A stretch of 64,000 nt of DNA from Thermohalobaculum sp963721105 (GTDB taxonomy: Bacteria; Pseudomonadota; Alphaproteobacteria; Rhodobacterales; Rhodobacteraceae): the NCBI GenBank assembly GCA_963721105.1, contig CAVRHY010000013.1, positions 1-64,000 of the forward strand, given 5' to 3'. Numbering within the stretch: position 1 is the first letter of the stretch; each line of letters begins with the position of its first letter. Shown in pieces: positions 17,855 through 26,760 of the stretch. The notes beneath the pieces were generated by a model. That model saw nothing but the letters and a program-made list of their open reading frames with translations. It made no database searches and had not been told where the DNA came from. Made by a program: the position numbers and the translations under genes.

Positions 17855-19075
17855 ATGGTCTCCGACGATGCCCACGTGCATGGCCCCGCGACCGGCCCGC
17901 AGCACGACCCGCAGCATGCGCCCCTGCCCCGCCTCGACGCACCCTTCGTCACCGCGCCCGCCAGCCGGGCCGTCATGCGCGCGCTCGGCGACGCCTGGTT
18001 CGTCGGCGGCTGCGTGCGCAACGCGCTGCTGGGGCTCGACGCCGCCGACATCGACATCGCGACGCCGCTGATCCCCGACGAGGTGATGCGCCGGCTGCGG
18101 GCCGCCCGGCTGCGCGCCGTGCCGACCGGGCTGGCGCACGGCACCGTCACTGCGGTCGTCGACCACCGTCCGGTCGAGATCACCACCTTCCGCGCCGATG
18201 TCGAGACGCATGGCCGGCACGCCGAGGTCGCCTTCACCACCGACATCGCCGTCGATGCCGCCCGGCGCGACTTCACGATGAACGCGCTCTACGCCGACGC
18301 TGCGGGCGCTGTCGTAGACCCGCTGGGCGGCCTGCCCGACCTCCGCGACCACCGCGTGCGCTTCATCGGCCGGCCCGAGGACCGCATCCGCGAGGACTTC
18401 TTGCGTATCCTCCGCTTCTTCCGCTTCCACGCCTGGTACGGGAGGGCCGGGATCGACGCCGACGGGCTGGCCGCCTGCGCCGCGCTCGCCGAGGGCCTTG
18501 ACCGCCTCGCGCGCGAGCGCATCGGCTGGGAGTTCCGAAAGCTTCTGGCCGCGCCCGACCCGGCGCCCGCCACCGCCGCCATGGCTGCGGCCGGCGTGCT
18601 GGCGCGCTGCCTCCCAGGCGCCGACGCATCGGCGCTGGCGCCGCTGGTCCATGCCGAGCGCCAGGCCAGCGCCGCGCCCGACTGGCAGGCCCGGCTGGCA
18701 GCTCTGGGCGGCGACGACCCCGGTCCGCGCCTCCGCCTGTCGCGCGCCGAGGAGGCCGCGATCGCCCGCATCCGCGCCGCACTGGCCGAGGACGCGCCGC
18801 CGGCGGCGCTCGCCTACCGGCACGGGCCGCAGGCTGCCCGCGGCGCCGCGCTGATCCGCGCTGCCGCGACCGGCACAGTACTGCCCGCCGGGCTGGACGA
18901 CGCGATCGAGCGCGGCGCGGCGGCCGCCTTTCCGCTGGCGGCGGCCGACCTGATCGCCGCCGGCATGGCCCCTGGCCCGGCACTCGGCGCCGCGCTGGCG
19001 CGCGCCGAGGCCGCCTGGATTGCCAGCGATTTCGCGCTGGACAGCAAGGCGCTGCTGGCGCAGGCTCTCGGATAG
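17855..19075 (+). CDS. cca: CCA tRNA nucleotidyltransferase
   Basis: A poly(A) polymerase/tRNA nucleotidyltransferase family protein of 406 residues from the ATG at 17855. It adds or repairs the 3' CCA end of tRNAs. The catalytic head shows FVGGCVRNALLG, the metal-binding D-x-D in AADIDIATP, and DAARRDFTMNALYAD; the RNA-binding neck contains REDFLRILRFFRFHAWYG. An alternative GTG at 17768, overlapping the Nudix stop, would add 29 residues rich in glycine and aspartate with no homology. The C-terminal half is alanine-rich and less conserved, as usual in alphaproteobacteria. Confidence 0.9.
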   Translation: MVSDDAHVHGPATGPQHDPQHAPLPRLDAPFVTAPASRAVMRALGDAWFVGGCVRNALLGLDAADIDIATPLIPDEVMRRLRAARLRAVPTGLAHGTVTAVVDHRPVEITTFRADVETHGRHAEVAFTTDIAVDAARRDFTMNALYADAAGAVVDPLGGLPDLRDHRVRFIGRPEDRIREDFLRILRFFRFHAWYGRAGIDADGLAACAALAEGLDRLARERIGWEFRKLLAAPDPAPATAAMAAAGVLARCLPGADASALAPLVHAERQASAAPDWQARLAALGGDDPGPRLRLSRAEEAAIARIRAALAEDAPPAALAYRHGPQAARGAALIRAAATGTVLPAGLDDAIERGAAAAFPLAAADLIAAGMAPGPALGAALARAEAAWIASDFALDSKALLAQALG

Positions 19076-19092
19076 GTCATTATAACTGACCT
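19074..19092. promoter_or_regulatory. Dyad AGGTCA-N7-TGACCT at the lysE start
   Basis: AGGTCA (19074-19079) and TGACCT (19087-19092) form a perfect inverted repeat with a 7-base AT-rich spacer, TTATAAC. The spacer contains a plausible -10 hexamer (TATAAC). The dyad overlaps the cca stop codon and ends just before the exporter gene. It has the layout of an operator that occludes the promoter. The regulator is not encoded nearby. Confidence 0.45.
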
Positions 19093-19106
19093 TTATGAGG
19101 GCCATC

Positions 19107-19715
19107 ATGGATGGTGATCTTCTGCTCGCGCTGGCGGGCCTCGCGGTCTCGATGACCTGGACGCCGGGACCGAACAACATGATGCTGGCCGCCTCGGGCG
19201 CGAATTTCGGCTGGCGCCGGACGGTGCCGCACGCGATGGGCGTGACGCTGGGGTTCCCCGTCATGCTGTTCCTGGTGGCGATGGGTCTCGGCCGCGTCTT
19301 TGCCGCCCAGCCTTGGCTGGCCACCGCGATCGGCTGGGCCGGCTTCGCCGCCATGCTGTGGTTCGCCTGGCGGATCGCCACCGCCCACGTCTCCCGCCCC
19401 GCGTCCGACCCCGACGCCGGGGCGCGCCCACTCAGCTTCCTCGAGGCCGGCGCCTTCCAGTGGGTCAACCCCAAGGGCTGGGCCTTCGCCGCCCTGATCG
19501 CCGCGACCTACGCGACGGGCCCGGACGCGCTGCGGGCGTCGCTGCTGGCGGCGCTTGTCTTCATGCTTTCCGGCCTCGGCTCCAGCCAGGCCTGGACGGC
19601 CTTCGGCACCGGCGTCGGCCGCCTGCTCGGCGCCGGGCGGCGGCTGCGGGCCTTCAACCTGACGATGGCCACCCTGCTGGTCGCCTCGGCCATCTGGCTG
19701 CTCGTCGCGTCCTGA
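19107..19715 (+). CDS. LysE/RhtB family exporter
   Basis: A 202-residue membrane protein of the LysE translocator family, which exports amino acids and related small molecules. It has six hydrophobic segments and the N-terminal family signature TPGPNNMMLAASGANFGWRR. A second landmark is GAFQWVNPKGWAFAALIAAT. The start at 19107 is preferred because GAGGG lies five bases upstream; an in-frame ATG at 19095 would add four residues. A dyad operator overlaps the promoter region. The substrate cannot be deduced. Confidence 0.88.
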   Translation: MDGDLLLALAGLAVSMTWTPGPNNMMLAASGANFGWRRTVPHAMGVTLGFPVMLFLVAMGLGRVFAAQPWLATAIGWAGFAAMLWFAWRIATAHVSRPASDPDAGARPLSFLEAGAFQWVNPKGWAFAALIAATYATGPDALRASLLAALVFMLSGLGSSQAWTAFGTGVGRLLGAGRRLRAFNLTMATLLVASAIWLLVAS

Positions 19716-19729
19716 CGTGGCGCCCACCA

Positions 19730-20193
19730 ACGTGCCGGGGTCGCCCTTCGCGGAGGAAAGCGGGTCGCCCGGTCGCTGGCGCCCGGAGACAGACCGTCCC
19801 TTGAGCCGGGCCCGGTGGTTCAGGTCGATGTATATGAAGCCGTCGGACGCGTCGAACCGGCCGATGCGGGCGCCCGGTGGGACCCTGAAGCGCCATGGCG
19901 CTTGAACGTCCGATGGAAGGCGCAACGCGAGAGGGGTTGGGTCGTGCAGCGGCGCATCCCGTCGATGATGTCGTAGAGCGATGGGCCACGATTGAAGCGC
20001 AGCTCGATGACGAGCCTTTCCTCGATGGGGCTCGGGCTGATCGCCAGCCGCTTCGGCGTGCGCGACCCGTCCGCGGTCGCGCTGCGCCCCCACCAGTGCC
20101 GGATCGCGTCTCGCTGACCCGAGTTCAGGCGGTTTGCTCGGTCGCGGTCGCCCTGCTCGCCGGGATGGAGGCCCGGGTGCGCGGCGTGGTCAT
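19730..20193 (-). pseudogene. IS481-type transposase remnant, three frames
   Basis: Pieces of one transposase appear in succession on the minus strand: TTPRTRASIPASR from an ATG at 20193; AIRHWWGRSATADGSRTPKR and LAISPSPIEERLVIELRFN with MRRCTTQPLSRCAFHRTFKR; then in another frame IGRFDASDGFIYIDLNH; and finally SDRATRF in the third. These match the helix-turn-helix and the start of the catalytic domain of IS481-like transposases. The C-terminal part is missing. The exporter and Dat genes on either side are unaffected. Confidence 0.65.
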
Positions 20194-20308
20194 CGCGTTC
20201 GCGGGCGGCTCTGTTCCATGAAACGAGCTCGTAACGGCCCCGCCCGACCAAACCATCCTAAACCAAACCCGCAAGCGGGGAAGGGGGCGGGCGGCCAGGG
20301 CTGTCGGT

Positions 20309-21173
20309 TCAGATCGCGGTGTCGCGGGCGTGCTGGATGTAAATCTCGCGCAGGCGCTTCGCGACCGGGCCGGGCGCGCCCTGCGCGACCGGTTTGCCAT
20401 CGATCTCGACGACCGGGCAGACGAACTGCGAGGCCGAGGTGATGAACGCCTCGTCGGCGCCCTGCGCCTCCTCGATGGTGAAGGGGCGTTCCTCGACCTT
20501 CATCTGCGCTTCCTCGGCCAGTTTCAGGACCGAGGCGCGGGTGATGCCGTGCAGGATGTCGTTCGAGAGCTGGCGCGTGATGATCGTGCCATCCTTAACG
20601 ATATAGGCGTTGTTCGACGTGCCCTCGTTGACGGTGCCGTCCTCGACCAGCCAGGCGTCGTCCGCTCCTCGCGCCTTGGCCTGCATCTTGGCCCAGGAGG
20701 GGAACAGCAGCTGCACCGTCTTGATGTCGCGCCGGCCCCAGCGCTGGTCCTCGACCGGCACGACCTTGATGCCACGGTCCGCGGTCTCGGACGTCGCGAT
20801 CTGGCGGGCCTGTGTGAACAGGACCAGCCCCGGCGTCGCATCCTTCGGCCAGACGAAGTCGCGGTCGGCGGCGCCGCGCGTCACCTGCAGGTAGATGCCG
20901 CCCTCGGCCAGGTCGTTGCGGCGGACCATCTCGCGGTGGATCTCGAGCAGATCGTCGTCGCTGACGGGCAGGCTCATCTGCAGTTCGGAGAGCGAGCGGT
21001 GCAGGCGGGCGACGTGCCCCGGATAGTCGCAGAGCTTGCCGTCGAGGACCGCCGTAACCTCGTAGACCGCGTCGGCCATCAGGAAGCCGCGGTCGAAGAC
21101 GCTGATCTTCGCGTCCTCCTCGGGCAGGTACTCAGCCATTCACGTATACAATGCGGCTTTCGGTGCGGCTCAT
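20309..21173 (-). CDS. dat: D-amino-acid transaminase, single-base frameshift near the start
   Basis: A class IV aminotransferase of about 287 residues that interconverts D-amino acids and 2-oxo acids with PLP. The fold signature is seen in KISVFDRGFLMADAVYEVTA, the PLP lysine in RRDIKTVQLLFPSW and the phosphate-binding loop around DGTVNEGTSNNAYIV. The intact frame from the ATG at 21139 lacks the first residues. The natural N-terminus (ESRIVYVNG) is read from an ATG at 21173, three bases after the dgcA stop, and joins if one extra T at 21134 is removed. It is probably co-transcribed with dgcN and dgcA. Confidence 0.85.
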
Positions 21174-21175
21174 CG

Positions 21176-22159
21176 CTATCCCCAGAGTTCAGGTGCCGGC
21201 GGGTGTACCCCGGCCTCATCATATGTCAGGCCGTGCTCGCGATCGCGCGCCAGCAGCAGCGGGCCGTCCAAGTCGACGATCAGCGCGCCCTGCGCCACAA
21301 GCAGCGCCGGAGCCATGCCGAGGCTGGAGCCGATCATGCAGCCGACCATGATCCCGAGCCCCAGCCGCTCGGCCTCCATCTTCAGCGACAGCGCCTCGGT
21401 CAGCCCGCCGGTCTTGTCGAGCTTGATGTTGATCATGTCGTACTTGCCGGCGATGCCGGCCAGGCTGGCGCGGTCATGGCACGCCTCGTCGGCCGTCACC
21501 GGCAGCGGGCGGTCCATGCCGGCCAGCGCGGCGTCGTCGCCGGCGGGCAGCGGCTGCTCGACCATCTCGACGCCGAGCTCCAGCACGACGGGCGCGATCT
21601 CGGCATAGGTCGCGGCGGTCCAGCCCTCGTTGGCGTCGACGATGATGCGGGCCTGCGGCGCGCCCTCGCGAACGGCGCGCAGGCGCTCGATGTCGCCGGC
21701 GCCGCCCAGCTTGATCTTCAGCAGCGGGCGGTGGGCGTTCTCGGCCGCCTTGGCGCGCATCGCCGCCGGCTCGTCCAGCGACAGCGTGTAGGCGGTGATC
21801 ACGGGGCCCGGGGCGGGCAGGCCCGCCAGCTCCCAGACCCGCCGGCCTGCGCGCTTGGCCTCGAGGTCCCAGAAGGCGCAGTCGAGGCCGTTGCGGGCGG
21901 CGCCCGGCGGCATCGCGTCCTGCAGCGCCACCCGGTCCATGCCGGAGGCGATGGCGGCGCGCTGCGCCTCGACCTGTCGGATGACGCTCTCGACGCTCTC
22001 GTCGTAGCGCGGGTACGGGTAGCACTCGCCCCGCCCGCGCGCCTGGCCATCCGTCAGCTCGACGGTGACGACGCGACTCTCGGTGCGGCTGCCGCGGCTG
22101 ATGGTGAACTTGCCCGCGATCGGGAAGACTTCCTCGCGGACGGAGAGCACGACCGCCAT
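21176..22159 (-). CDS. dgcA: N-acetyl-D-glutamate racemase, enolase superfamily
   Basis: A 327-residue protein of the dipeptide epimerase branch of the enolase superfamily. Catalytic features are K-x-K in LLKIKLGG, the metal ligands in IIVDANEGW, EQPLP and TADEAC, and the opposite lysine in INIKLDKTGG. Placement directly after dgcN (TGATG overlap) identifies it as DgcA, which epimerises N-acetyl-D-glutamate to N-acetyl-L-glutamate in D-glutamate catabolism. The alternative, an L-Ala-D/L-Glu epimerase for peptidoglycan peptides, has the same fold and cannot be excluded from sequence alone. Confidence 0.85.
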   Translation of the reverse strand: MAVVLSVREEVFPIAGKFTISRGSRTESRVVTVELTDGQARGRGECYPYPRYDESVESVIRQVEAQRAAIASGMDRVALQDAMPPGAARNGLDCAFWDLEAKRAGRRVWELAGLPAPGPVITAYTLSLDEPAAMRAKAAENAHRPLLKIKLGGAGDIERLRAVREGAPQARIIVDANEGWTAATYAEIAPVVLELGVEMVEQPLPAGDDAALAGMDRPLPVTADEACHDRASLAGIAGKYDMINIKLDKTGGLTEALSLKMEAERLGLGIMVGCMIGSSLGMAPALLVAQGALIVDLDGPLLLARDREHGLTYDEAGVHPPAPELWG

Positions 22160-23157
22160 CAGGAGAGCGCGTCCACCAGCTTGCCGGCGCCGTGCCGATA
22201 GGGGTCGCAGGCCGGCAGGCCCATGCGCGCCTCGACGTCGGCCAGGTATTTCTCGGCCTCGTCGTCCGAGAGCGCCGCGGTGTTGATGGCGCAGCCGATG
22301 ACCTTGACGTCGGGGTTGGCGATCTGGGCCATCTGAACGGCGAGCACGCGCAGCTCCTCCAGCGACGGCACCTTGAAGTGCGGCAGGCCGCGCATGTGGG
22401 TGCGCGTCGGCTCGTGGCAGAGCACCAGCGCGTCCGGCTGGCCGCCATGGATCAGCGCCAGCGTCACGCCGGAATAGGACACGTGGAACAGCGAGCCCTG
22501 ACCCTCGATGATGTCCCAGTGGTCGTCGTCGGCGTCGGGCGTCAGGTACTCGATCGAGCCGGCCATGAAATCGGCGATCACGGCGTCCAGCGGCACGCCG
22601 GCGCCGTCGATCAGGATGCCGGTCTGGCCGGTGGCGCGGAAGTCGGCCTTCAGCCCGCGCTCCTGCATCGCCTTTTCCAGAGAGAGCGCGGTGTACATCT
22701 TGCCGCACGAGCAGTCGGTGCCGACCGCCAGCAGCCGCTTGCCGCGGCGCGGCTTGCCGTCGGCGATCGGGTACTGGACCGTCGGCACCCGGACATCGTG
22801 CAGCGTGCGGCCGGTGCGCTTTGACGCGTCCACCAGGTCGGGCTGTTTGTTCAGCAGTGTGTGCAGGCCGGCGGCGATGTCCATGCCGGCCTCCATCGCC
22901 TCGATCAGCACGGCCTTCCAGGCGTCCGAGATGATGCCGCCGCGGTTGGCGACGCCGATCACGAGCGTCTTGGCGCCGGCTTCCTTCGCCTCGGCGATGG
23001 TCATGTCCGGCAGCTTCATGTCGGCCTTGCAGCCGGGCAGGCGGAACTGGCCGACGCTGGCGTCGGGACGCCAGTGGACGATGCCCTGCGCCACCTTGGC
23101 GGCAAGCTGGTCGTGCGCGTCGCCCAGAAACAGCAGGTACGGATGTTCGAGCGCCAT
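22159..23157 (-). CDS. dgcN: D-glutamate N-acetyltransferase DgcN (DUF1611)
   Basis: A 332-residue DUF1611 protein. The C-terminal part has a P-loop-like segment, GTDCSCGKMYTALSLEKAM (about residues 145-163); the N-terminal part is Rossmann-like (ANRGGIISDAWKAVLIEAM). DgcN acetylates D-glutamate in the DgcN/DgcA pathway. The ATG at 23157 follows GGGGGAGG and the stop overlaps the dgcA start. It is divergent from an ArgE/DapE-type deacylase 243 bp away, which could complete the route to L-glutamate. Confidence 0.87.
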   Translation of the reverse strand: MALEHPYLLFLGDAHDQLAAKVAQGIVHWRPDASVGQFRLPGCKADMKLPDMTIAEAKEAGAKTLVIGVANRGGIISDAWKAVLIEAMEAGMDIAAGLHTLLNKQPDLVDASKRTGRTLHDVRVPTVQYPIADGKPRRGKRLLAVGTDCSCGKMYTALSLEKAMQERGLKADFRATGQTGILIDGAGVPLDAVIADFMAGSIEYLTPDADDDHWDIIEGQGSLFHVSYSGVTLALIHGGQPDALVLCHEPTRTHMRGLPHFKVPSLEELRVLAVQMAQIANPDVKVIGCAINTAALSDDEAEKYLADVEARMGLPACDPYRHGAGKLVDALS

Positions 23158-23400
23158 GGCGGCCTCCCCCTCGATGTCGACGAGCGGCGCTGCCAGACCG
23201 GCGCGGCCGCGGAAAGTTCCAGTTGGGGCCGGCCGGCGGGCCAGCCTCGCGGTTCAGGCGCGCCTCGCTCCGGCGGCGCCGCTCTCGATGACGGTGCCGG
23301 TCCAGCTGCGGCCGGCCGCCATCCCATGGTGACAACGCCGAGCGTTCCCGCCAAGGTCGGCGCACCTTATGCGGCGGCCAGCGGAAAGCAAGGAGGCGAG

Positions 23401-24709
23401 ATGGCAGGGGATATCGCGGGGGACACGGACGCGCTGGCGGAGCGCCTGTTCGACGCGGTCGATGCGAACTGGGACGCCCAGGTCGCGTTCACGCGCGAGC
23501 TGATCCGCTATCCCAGCCTGCGCGGGCGCGAGCACACGGCGCAGGAGTTCATGCACGCCGAGCTGGCGCGGCGCGGCTATGCGATGGACCGCTGGACCAT
23601 CGACGTCGACGCGATCCGCGACCACCCGGGGTTCTCGCCGGTAGCGGTCAGCTACGAGAACGCCGTCAACGTGGTGGGCACGCACAGGCCGCGGCAGACG
23701 ACGGGCCGGTCGCTGATCCTGAACGGACACATCGACGTGGTGCCGGAAGGCCCGCACGACATGTGGTCGCGCCCGCCCTTCGACCCGGCGCTCGAGGGCG
23801 ACTGGCTGTACGGCCGCGGCGGGGCCGACATGAAGGCCGGGATCGGCGCAAACGTCTTCGCCATGGACGCGCTCAGGTCCTGCGGGCTGCAGCCGGCCGC
23901 CACGGTCTACCTGCAATCCGTGACCGAGGAGGAATGCACCGGCAACGGCGCGCTCTCGGCGCTGGTGCGCGGCTATCGCGCCGACGCCGCCATCATCCCC
24001 GAGCCCGAGGACGACATGGTCGTGCGCGCCAATTGCGGCGTGCTGTGGTTCGCCGTCGAGATCCGCGGCAAGCCGGTGCACGTGCGCGAGGCGGGCAGTG
24101 GGTCGAGCGCCATCCTGTCGGCCTGGACCGTGATCGGCGCGCTGCAGGCGCTTGAGAAGCAATGGAACGCCCGCAAGGGCGAACATCCCGCATTTCGAGA
24201 CGCTGGACCACCCGATCAACATCAACATCGGCAAGATCGCCGGCGGCGACTGGGCGTCCTCGGTGCCCGCCTGGTGCCGTCTGGACGTTCGCGCCGCGAT
24301 CTATCCGGGCGTCGAGCCCCGGGACGCCGCCGCCGAGATCGAGGCCGCCATCCGGCAGGCCGCGGCGGGCGACCCGTTCCTGTCGAACAGCCCGCCGAGC
24401 GTCACCTTCAACGGCTTCTTCGCCAAGGGATACGTGCTGGAGGAGGGCAGCGAGGCCGAGGCGACCTTGGCGCGGTCGTTCGAGCGGGCCTACCAGGGGC
24501 GCACGCTGGAAAGCTTCGTCACGCCCGGCTACCTGGATGGCCGCGTCTTCGTGCTCTACGACGACTGCCCGTGCCTGGTCTTCGGCCCGCGCTCCGAGAA
24601 CATCCACGGCTTCGACGAGCGCGTCAGCCTGGAGAGCGTGAAGCGCGTCACCAAGACGATCGCCGCCTTCATCGCCGAGTGGTGCGGGGTCGAGCCGGTC
24701 GGCGGCTGA
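23401..24709 (+). CDS. ArgE/DapE-family deacylase (M20), one-base frameshift
   Basis: A zinc metallopeptidase-fold deacylase of about 435 residues. Metal and catalytic residues are seen in LNGHIDVVPEGPHDMW, YGRGGADMKAGIGAN and SVTEEECTGNGALS, and the distal ligand region in CLVFGPRSENIHGFDE. The first frame ends its homology at KGEHP and the second resumes with HFETLDHPININIGKI. Deleting one C from the CCC at 24187-24189 joins them exactly, so this is likely a sequencing error or a very recent mutation. Divergent orientation from dgcN suggests it deacetylates N-acetyl-L-glutamate, which is inference from context. Confidence 0.82.
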
Positions 24710-24804
24710 CTGGCGGTATCGGGCCTTCATGCCCCTTCGGGGTCTGCATTCGGGTCAACACCGCGCGCCTTCCGGGGCTGGACGCCGCCGGCAGGGCCGC
24801 TATG

Positions 24805-24821
24805 CTTAGAACCATTCTAAG
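24805..24821. promoter_or_regulatory. Iron control element (Irr box) upstream of mbfA
   Basis: CTTAGAACCATTCTAAG is a perfect 7-3-7 dyad. It matches the TTAGAA-N3-TTCTAA core of the Irr-binding iron control element of alphaproteobacteria. It overlaps a -10-like TATGCT (24801-24806) and lies 12 bp before the mbfA start. This is the position expected for repression by Irr under iron limitation, as reported for mbfA in rhizobia. Confidence 0.82.
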
Positions 24822-24833
24822 CAGGGCGCCCGA

Positions 24834-25811
24834 ATGATCACGCTGTTCTCGAACCGCAAGAACTTCCGCGACCTTTCCGAGCGCGAGATCCTGGCCTTGG
24901 CCATCTCGAACGAGGAGGACGACAGCCGCATCTACGCGACCTATGCCGCCCGGATGCGCGACCTCTATCCCGGCACAGCGGCGATGTTCGACGAGATGGT
25001 CGAGGAGGAGGACCACCACCGCCGCCGGCTGATCGACGAGTACCAGCGCCGCTTCGACGGGCCGATCCCGCTGATCCGGCGCGAGCACGTCGCCGGCTAT
25101 TTCGCACGCCGGCCGGTCTGGCTGGTCGAGAACCTCGACATCGAGCAGATCCGCGGCGAGGCGGCGCGCATGGAGCGAACGGCGGGCGACTTCTACGATG
25201 CCGCCGCCAAGCGCAGCAGCGACCCGACGACGCGCAAGCTGCTGGGCGACCTGGCGCTGGCCGAGCGCGGCCACGAGCAGGCGGCGCAGCGCGCCGAGGA
25301 GCGCCACGTCCCACAGGAAACCGCCGAGATCGAGCGCGCCGAGAGCCACCGGCAGTTCGTGCTGACCTGGGTGCAGCCGGGGCTGGCCGGGCTGATGGAC
25401 GGCTCGGTCTCGACGCTGGCGCCGATCTTCGCCACCGCCTTCGCGACGCAGAACCCGTGGACGACCTTCCTGGTAGGGCTCGCGGCCTCGATCGGCGCCG
25501 GCATCTCGATGGGCTTCACCGAGGCGGCGTCGGATGACGGCGTCATCTCGGGCCGCGGCTCGCCGGGCAAGCGCGGCGTCGCCTCGGGGGTGATGACGGC
25601 GCTGGGCGGGCTGGGGCACGCGCTGCCCTACCTGATCCCCGACTTCTGGACGGCGACGACGATCGCGCTGATCGTCGTCTTCTTCGAGCTCTGGGCGATC
25701 GCCTGGATCCAGAACCGCTACATGGAGACGCCCTTTCTGCGCGCCGCCTTCCAGGTGGTGTTGGGCGGCGGGCTGGTGCTGGCCGCCGGCATCCTGATCG
25801 GCGGCGGGTGA
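24834..25811 (+). CDS. mbfA: Membrane-bound ferritin MbfA, iron exporter
   Basis: A 325-residue fusion of an N-terminal ferritin-like (rubrerythrin) domain and a C-terminal VIT1/CCC1 membrane domain. Iron-site acids are visible in SNEEDDSRIYATY, DEMVEEEDHHRRR and LAERGHEQAAQRAEE. Several membrane segments follow, with GLMDGSVSTLAPIFATAFAT and SMGFTEAASDDG as VIT1-type landmarks. In rhizobia MbfA exports iron and protects against iron and peroxide stress. Regulation by Irr is supported by the dyad immediately upstream. The gene stands alone. Confidence 0.93.
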   Translation: MITLFSNRKNFRDLSEREILALAISNEEDDSRIYATYAARMRDLYPGTAAMFDEMVEEEDHHRRRLIDEYQRRFDGPIPLIRREHVAGYFARRPVWLVENLDIEQIRGEAARMERTAGDFYDAAAKRSSDPTTRKLLGDLALAERGHEQAAQRAEERHVPQETAEIERAESHRQFVLTWVQPGLAGLMDGSVSTLAPIFATAFATQNPWTTFLVGLAASIGAGISMGFTEAASDDGVISGRGSPGKRGVASGVMTALGGLGHALPYLIPDFWTATTIALIVVFFELWAIAWIQNRYMETPFLRAAFQVVLGGGLVLAAGILIGGG

Positions 25812-25859
25812 GACCGGGCCCCGGCCGCGGTAGCCGCCCGCAATTGCCGTTGCGACAAT

Positions 25860-25888
25860 TTGACAGTCCGTGGTGCAGCCGGTAAGGC
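25860..25888 (+). promoter_or_regulatory. Candidate sigma-70 promoter of the RegA-type gene
   Basis: TTGACA at 25860-25865 is a perfect -35 hexamer. With a 17-base spacer it is followed by TAAGGC at 25883-25888, a weak -10. The ATG of the response regulator lies 49 bp downstream. The -10 is poor, so the call is tentative. Confidence 0.4.
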
Positions 25889-25936
25889 GTGCTCGACCCG
25901 CTGGGCGGCTCCGCTCGACGACAAGGAAACGGCTCG

Positions 25937-26488
25937 ATGGAAGAGCACGCGCCGGACATCGGACCGGACAACTCGCTGCTGATCCTCGACGACGACGCGC
26001 CCTTCCGGACGCGGCTTGCGCGCGCGATGGAGAAGCGCGGCTTCGCGCCCGTCATGGCCGAGACGGTGGCCGAAGGGCTGGCGGTCTGCCGCGGCAATCC
26101 GACGGCCTATGCGGTGGTCGATCTGCGGCTCGAGGACGGCAACGGCCTCGACGTGGTCGAGGCGCTGCGCGAGGCGCGGCCGGATGCCAAGATCATCGTC
26201 CTGACCGGTTACGGCGCGATCGCGACCGCGGTGGCGGCGGTGAAGATCGGCGCGGTCGACTACCTGTCCAAGCCCGCCGACGCCAACGACGTCGAGCGCG
26301 CGCTGCTGAGCACCGGCGCCGACAAGCCCGCCCCGCCCGAGAACCCGATGTCGGCCGACCGCGTGCGCTGGGAGCACATCCAGCGCGTCTTCGAGCTTTG
26401 CGACCGCAATGTCTCCGAGACCGCGCGCCGCCTGAACATGCACCGCCGCACCCTGCAGCGCATTCTGGCGAAACGCAGCCCGCGCTAA
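25937..26488 (+). CDS. regA: ActR/PrrA/RegA-type redox response regulator
   Basis: A 183-residue response regulator with a receiver domain and a short Fis-type helix-turn-helix. The acidic pocket is LILDDDAPF, the phosphorylated aspartate is Asp62 in AYAVVDLRLEDGNGLD, and the switch lysine is in DYLSKPAD. The C-terminal DNA-binding helix-turn-helix contains NVSETARRLNMHRRTLQRIL, the family hallmark. The start at 25937 is preceded by AAGGAA and gives the usual RegA length. RegA-type proteins control redox-dependent metabolism with the sensor RegB/PrrB, which is not in this window. Confidence 0.9.
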   Translation: MEEHAPDIGPDNSLLILDDDAPFRTRLARAMEKRGFAPVMAETVAEGLAVCRGNPTAYAVVDLRLEDGNGLDVVEALREARPDAKIIVLTGYGAIATAVAAVKIGAVDYLSKPADANDVERALLSTGADKPAPPENPMSADRVRWEHIQRVFELCDRNVSETARRLNMHRRTLQRILAKRSPR

Positions 26489-26500
26489 GCCTGCGCGTCG

Positions 26501-26721
26501 GGGGCCGGTCAAGGGTCGCGGACCGACCGACGAAGGCGGCTTGCCCTTGACGGGCGACCGACTCGCATATGCTCACGATCGGCCCGACCGAGGTCGGCCT
26601 TCCCCAGCAAACCTTCTTTCTCGCCTCTGCACAGTCACGCCGCCAGGATTGATGGGGCACCGGCGCCACATCGCCCGACGGGCCACGCTCGCGCGCGGAC
26701 GCGCGTGGGTGGGGGGCTGTC
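26501..26721 (-). repeat. Intergenic repeat, copy A
   Basis: One of three copies of an unannotated intergenic element; this copy is reversed relative to the others. Read on the minus strand it has GACA, a GC-alternating block CGCGCGTCCGCGCGCG, then TTTGCTGGGGAAGGCC, GGTCGGGCCGAT, GTGAGCAT and TGCGAGTCGG. It closes with GTCAAGGG and its complement CCCTTGAC about 30 bases later, able to form a hairpin. TTTGCTGGGGAAGGCC is identical in copy C. It lies between the convergent regA and proC genes. Confidence 0.65.
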
Positions 26722-26760
26722 GTGGCGCGGCACGCGCCGCCGCCGGGTTCGTGATGCCGC

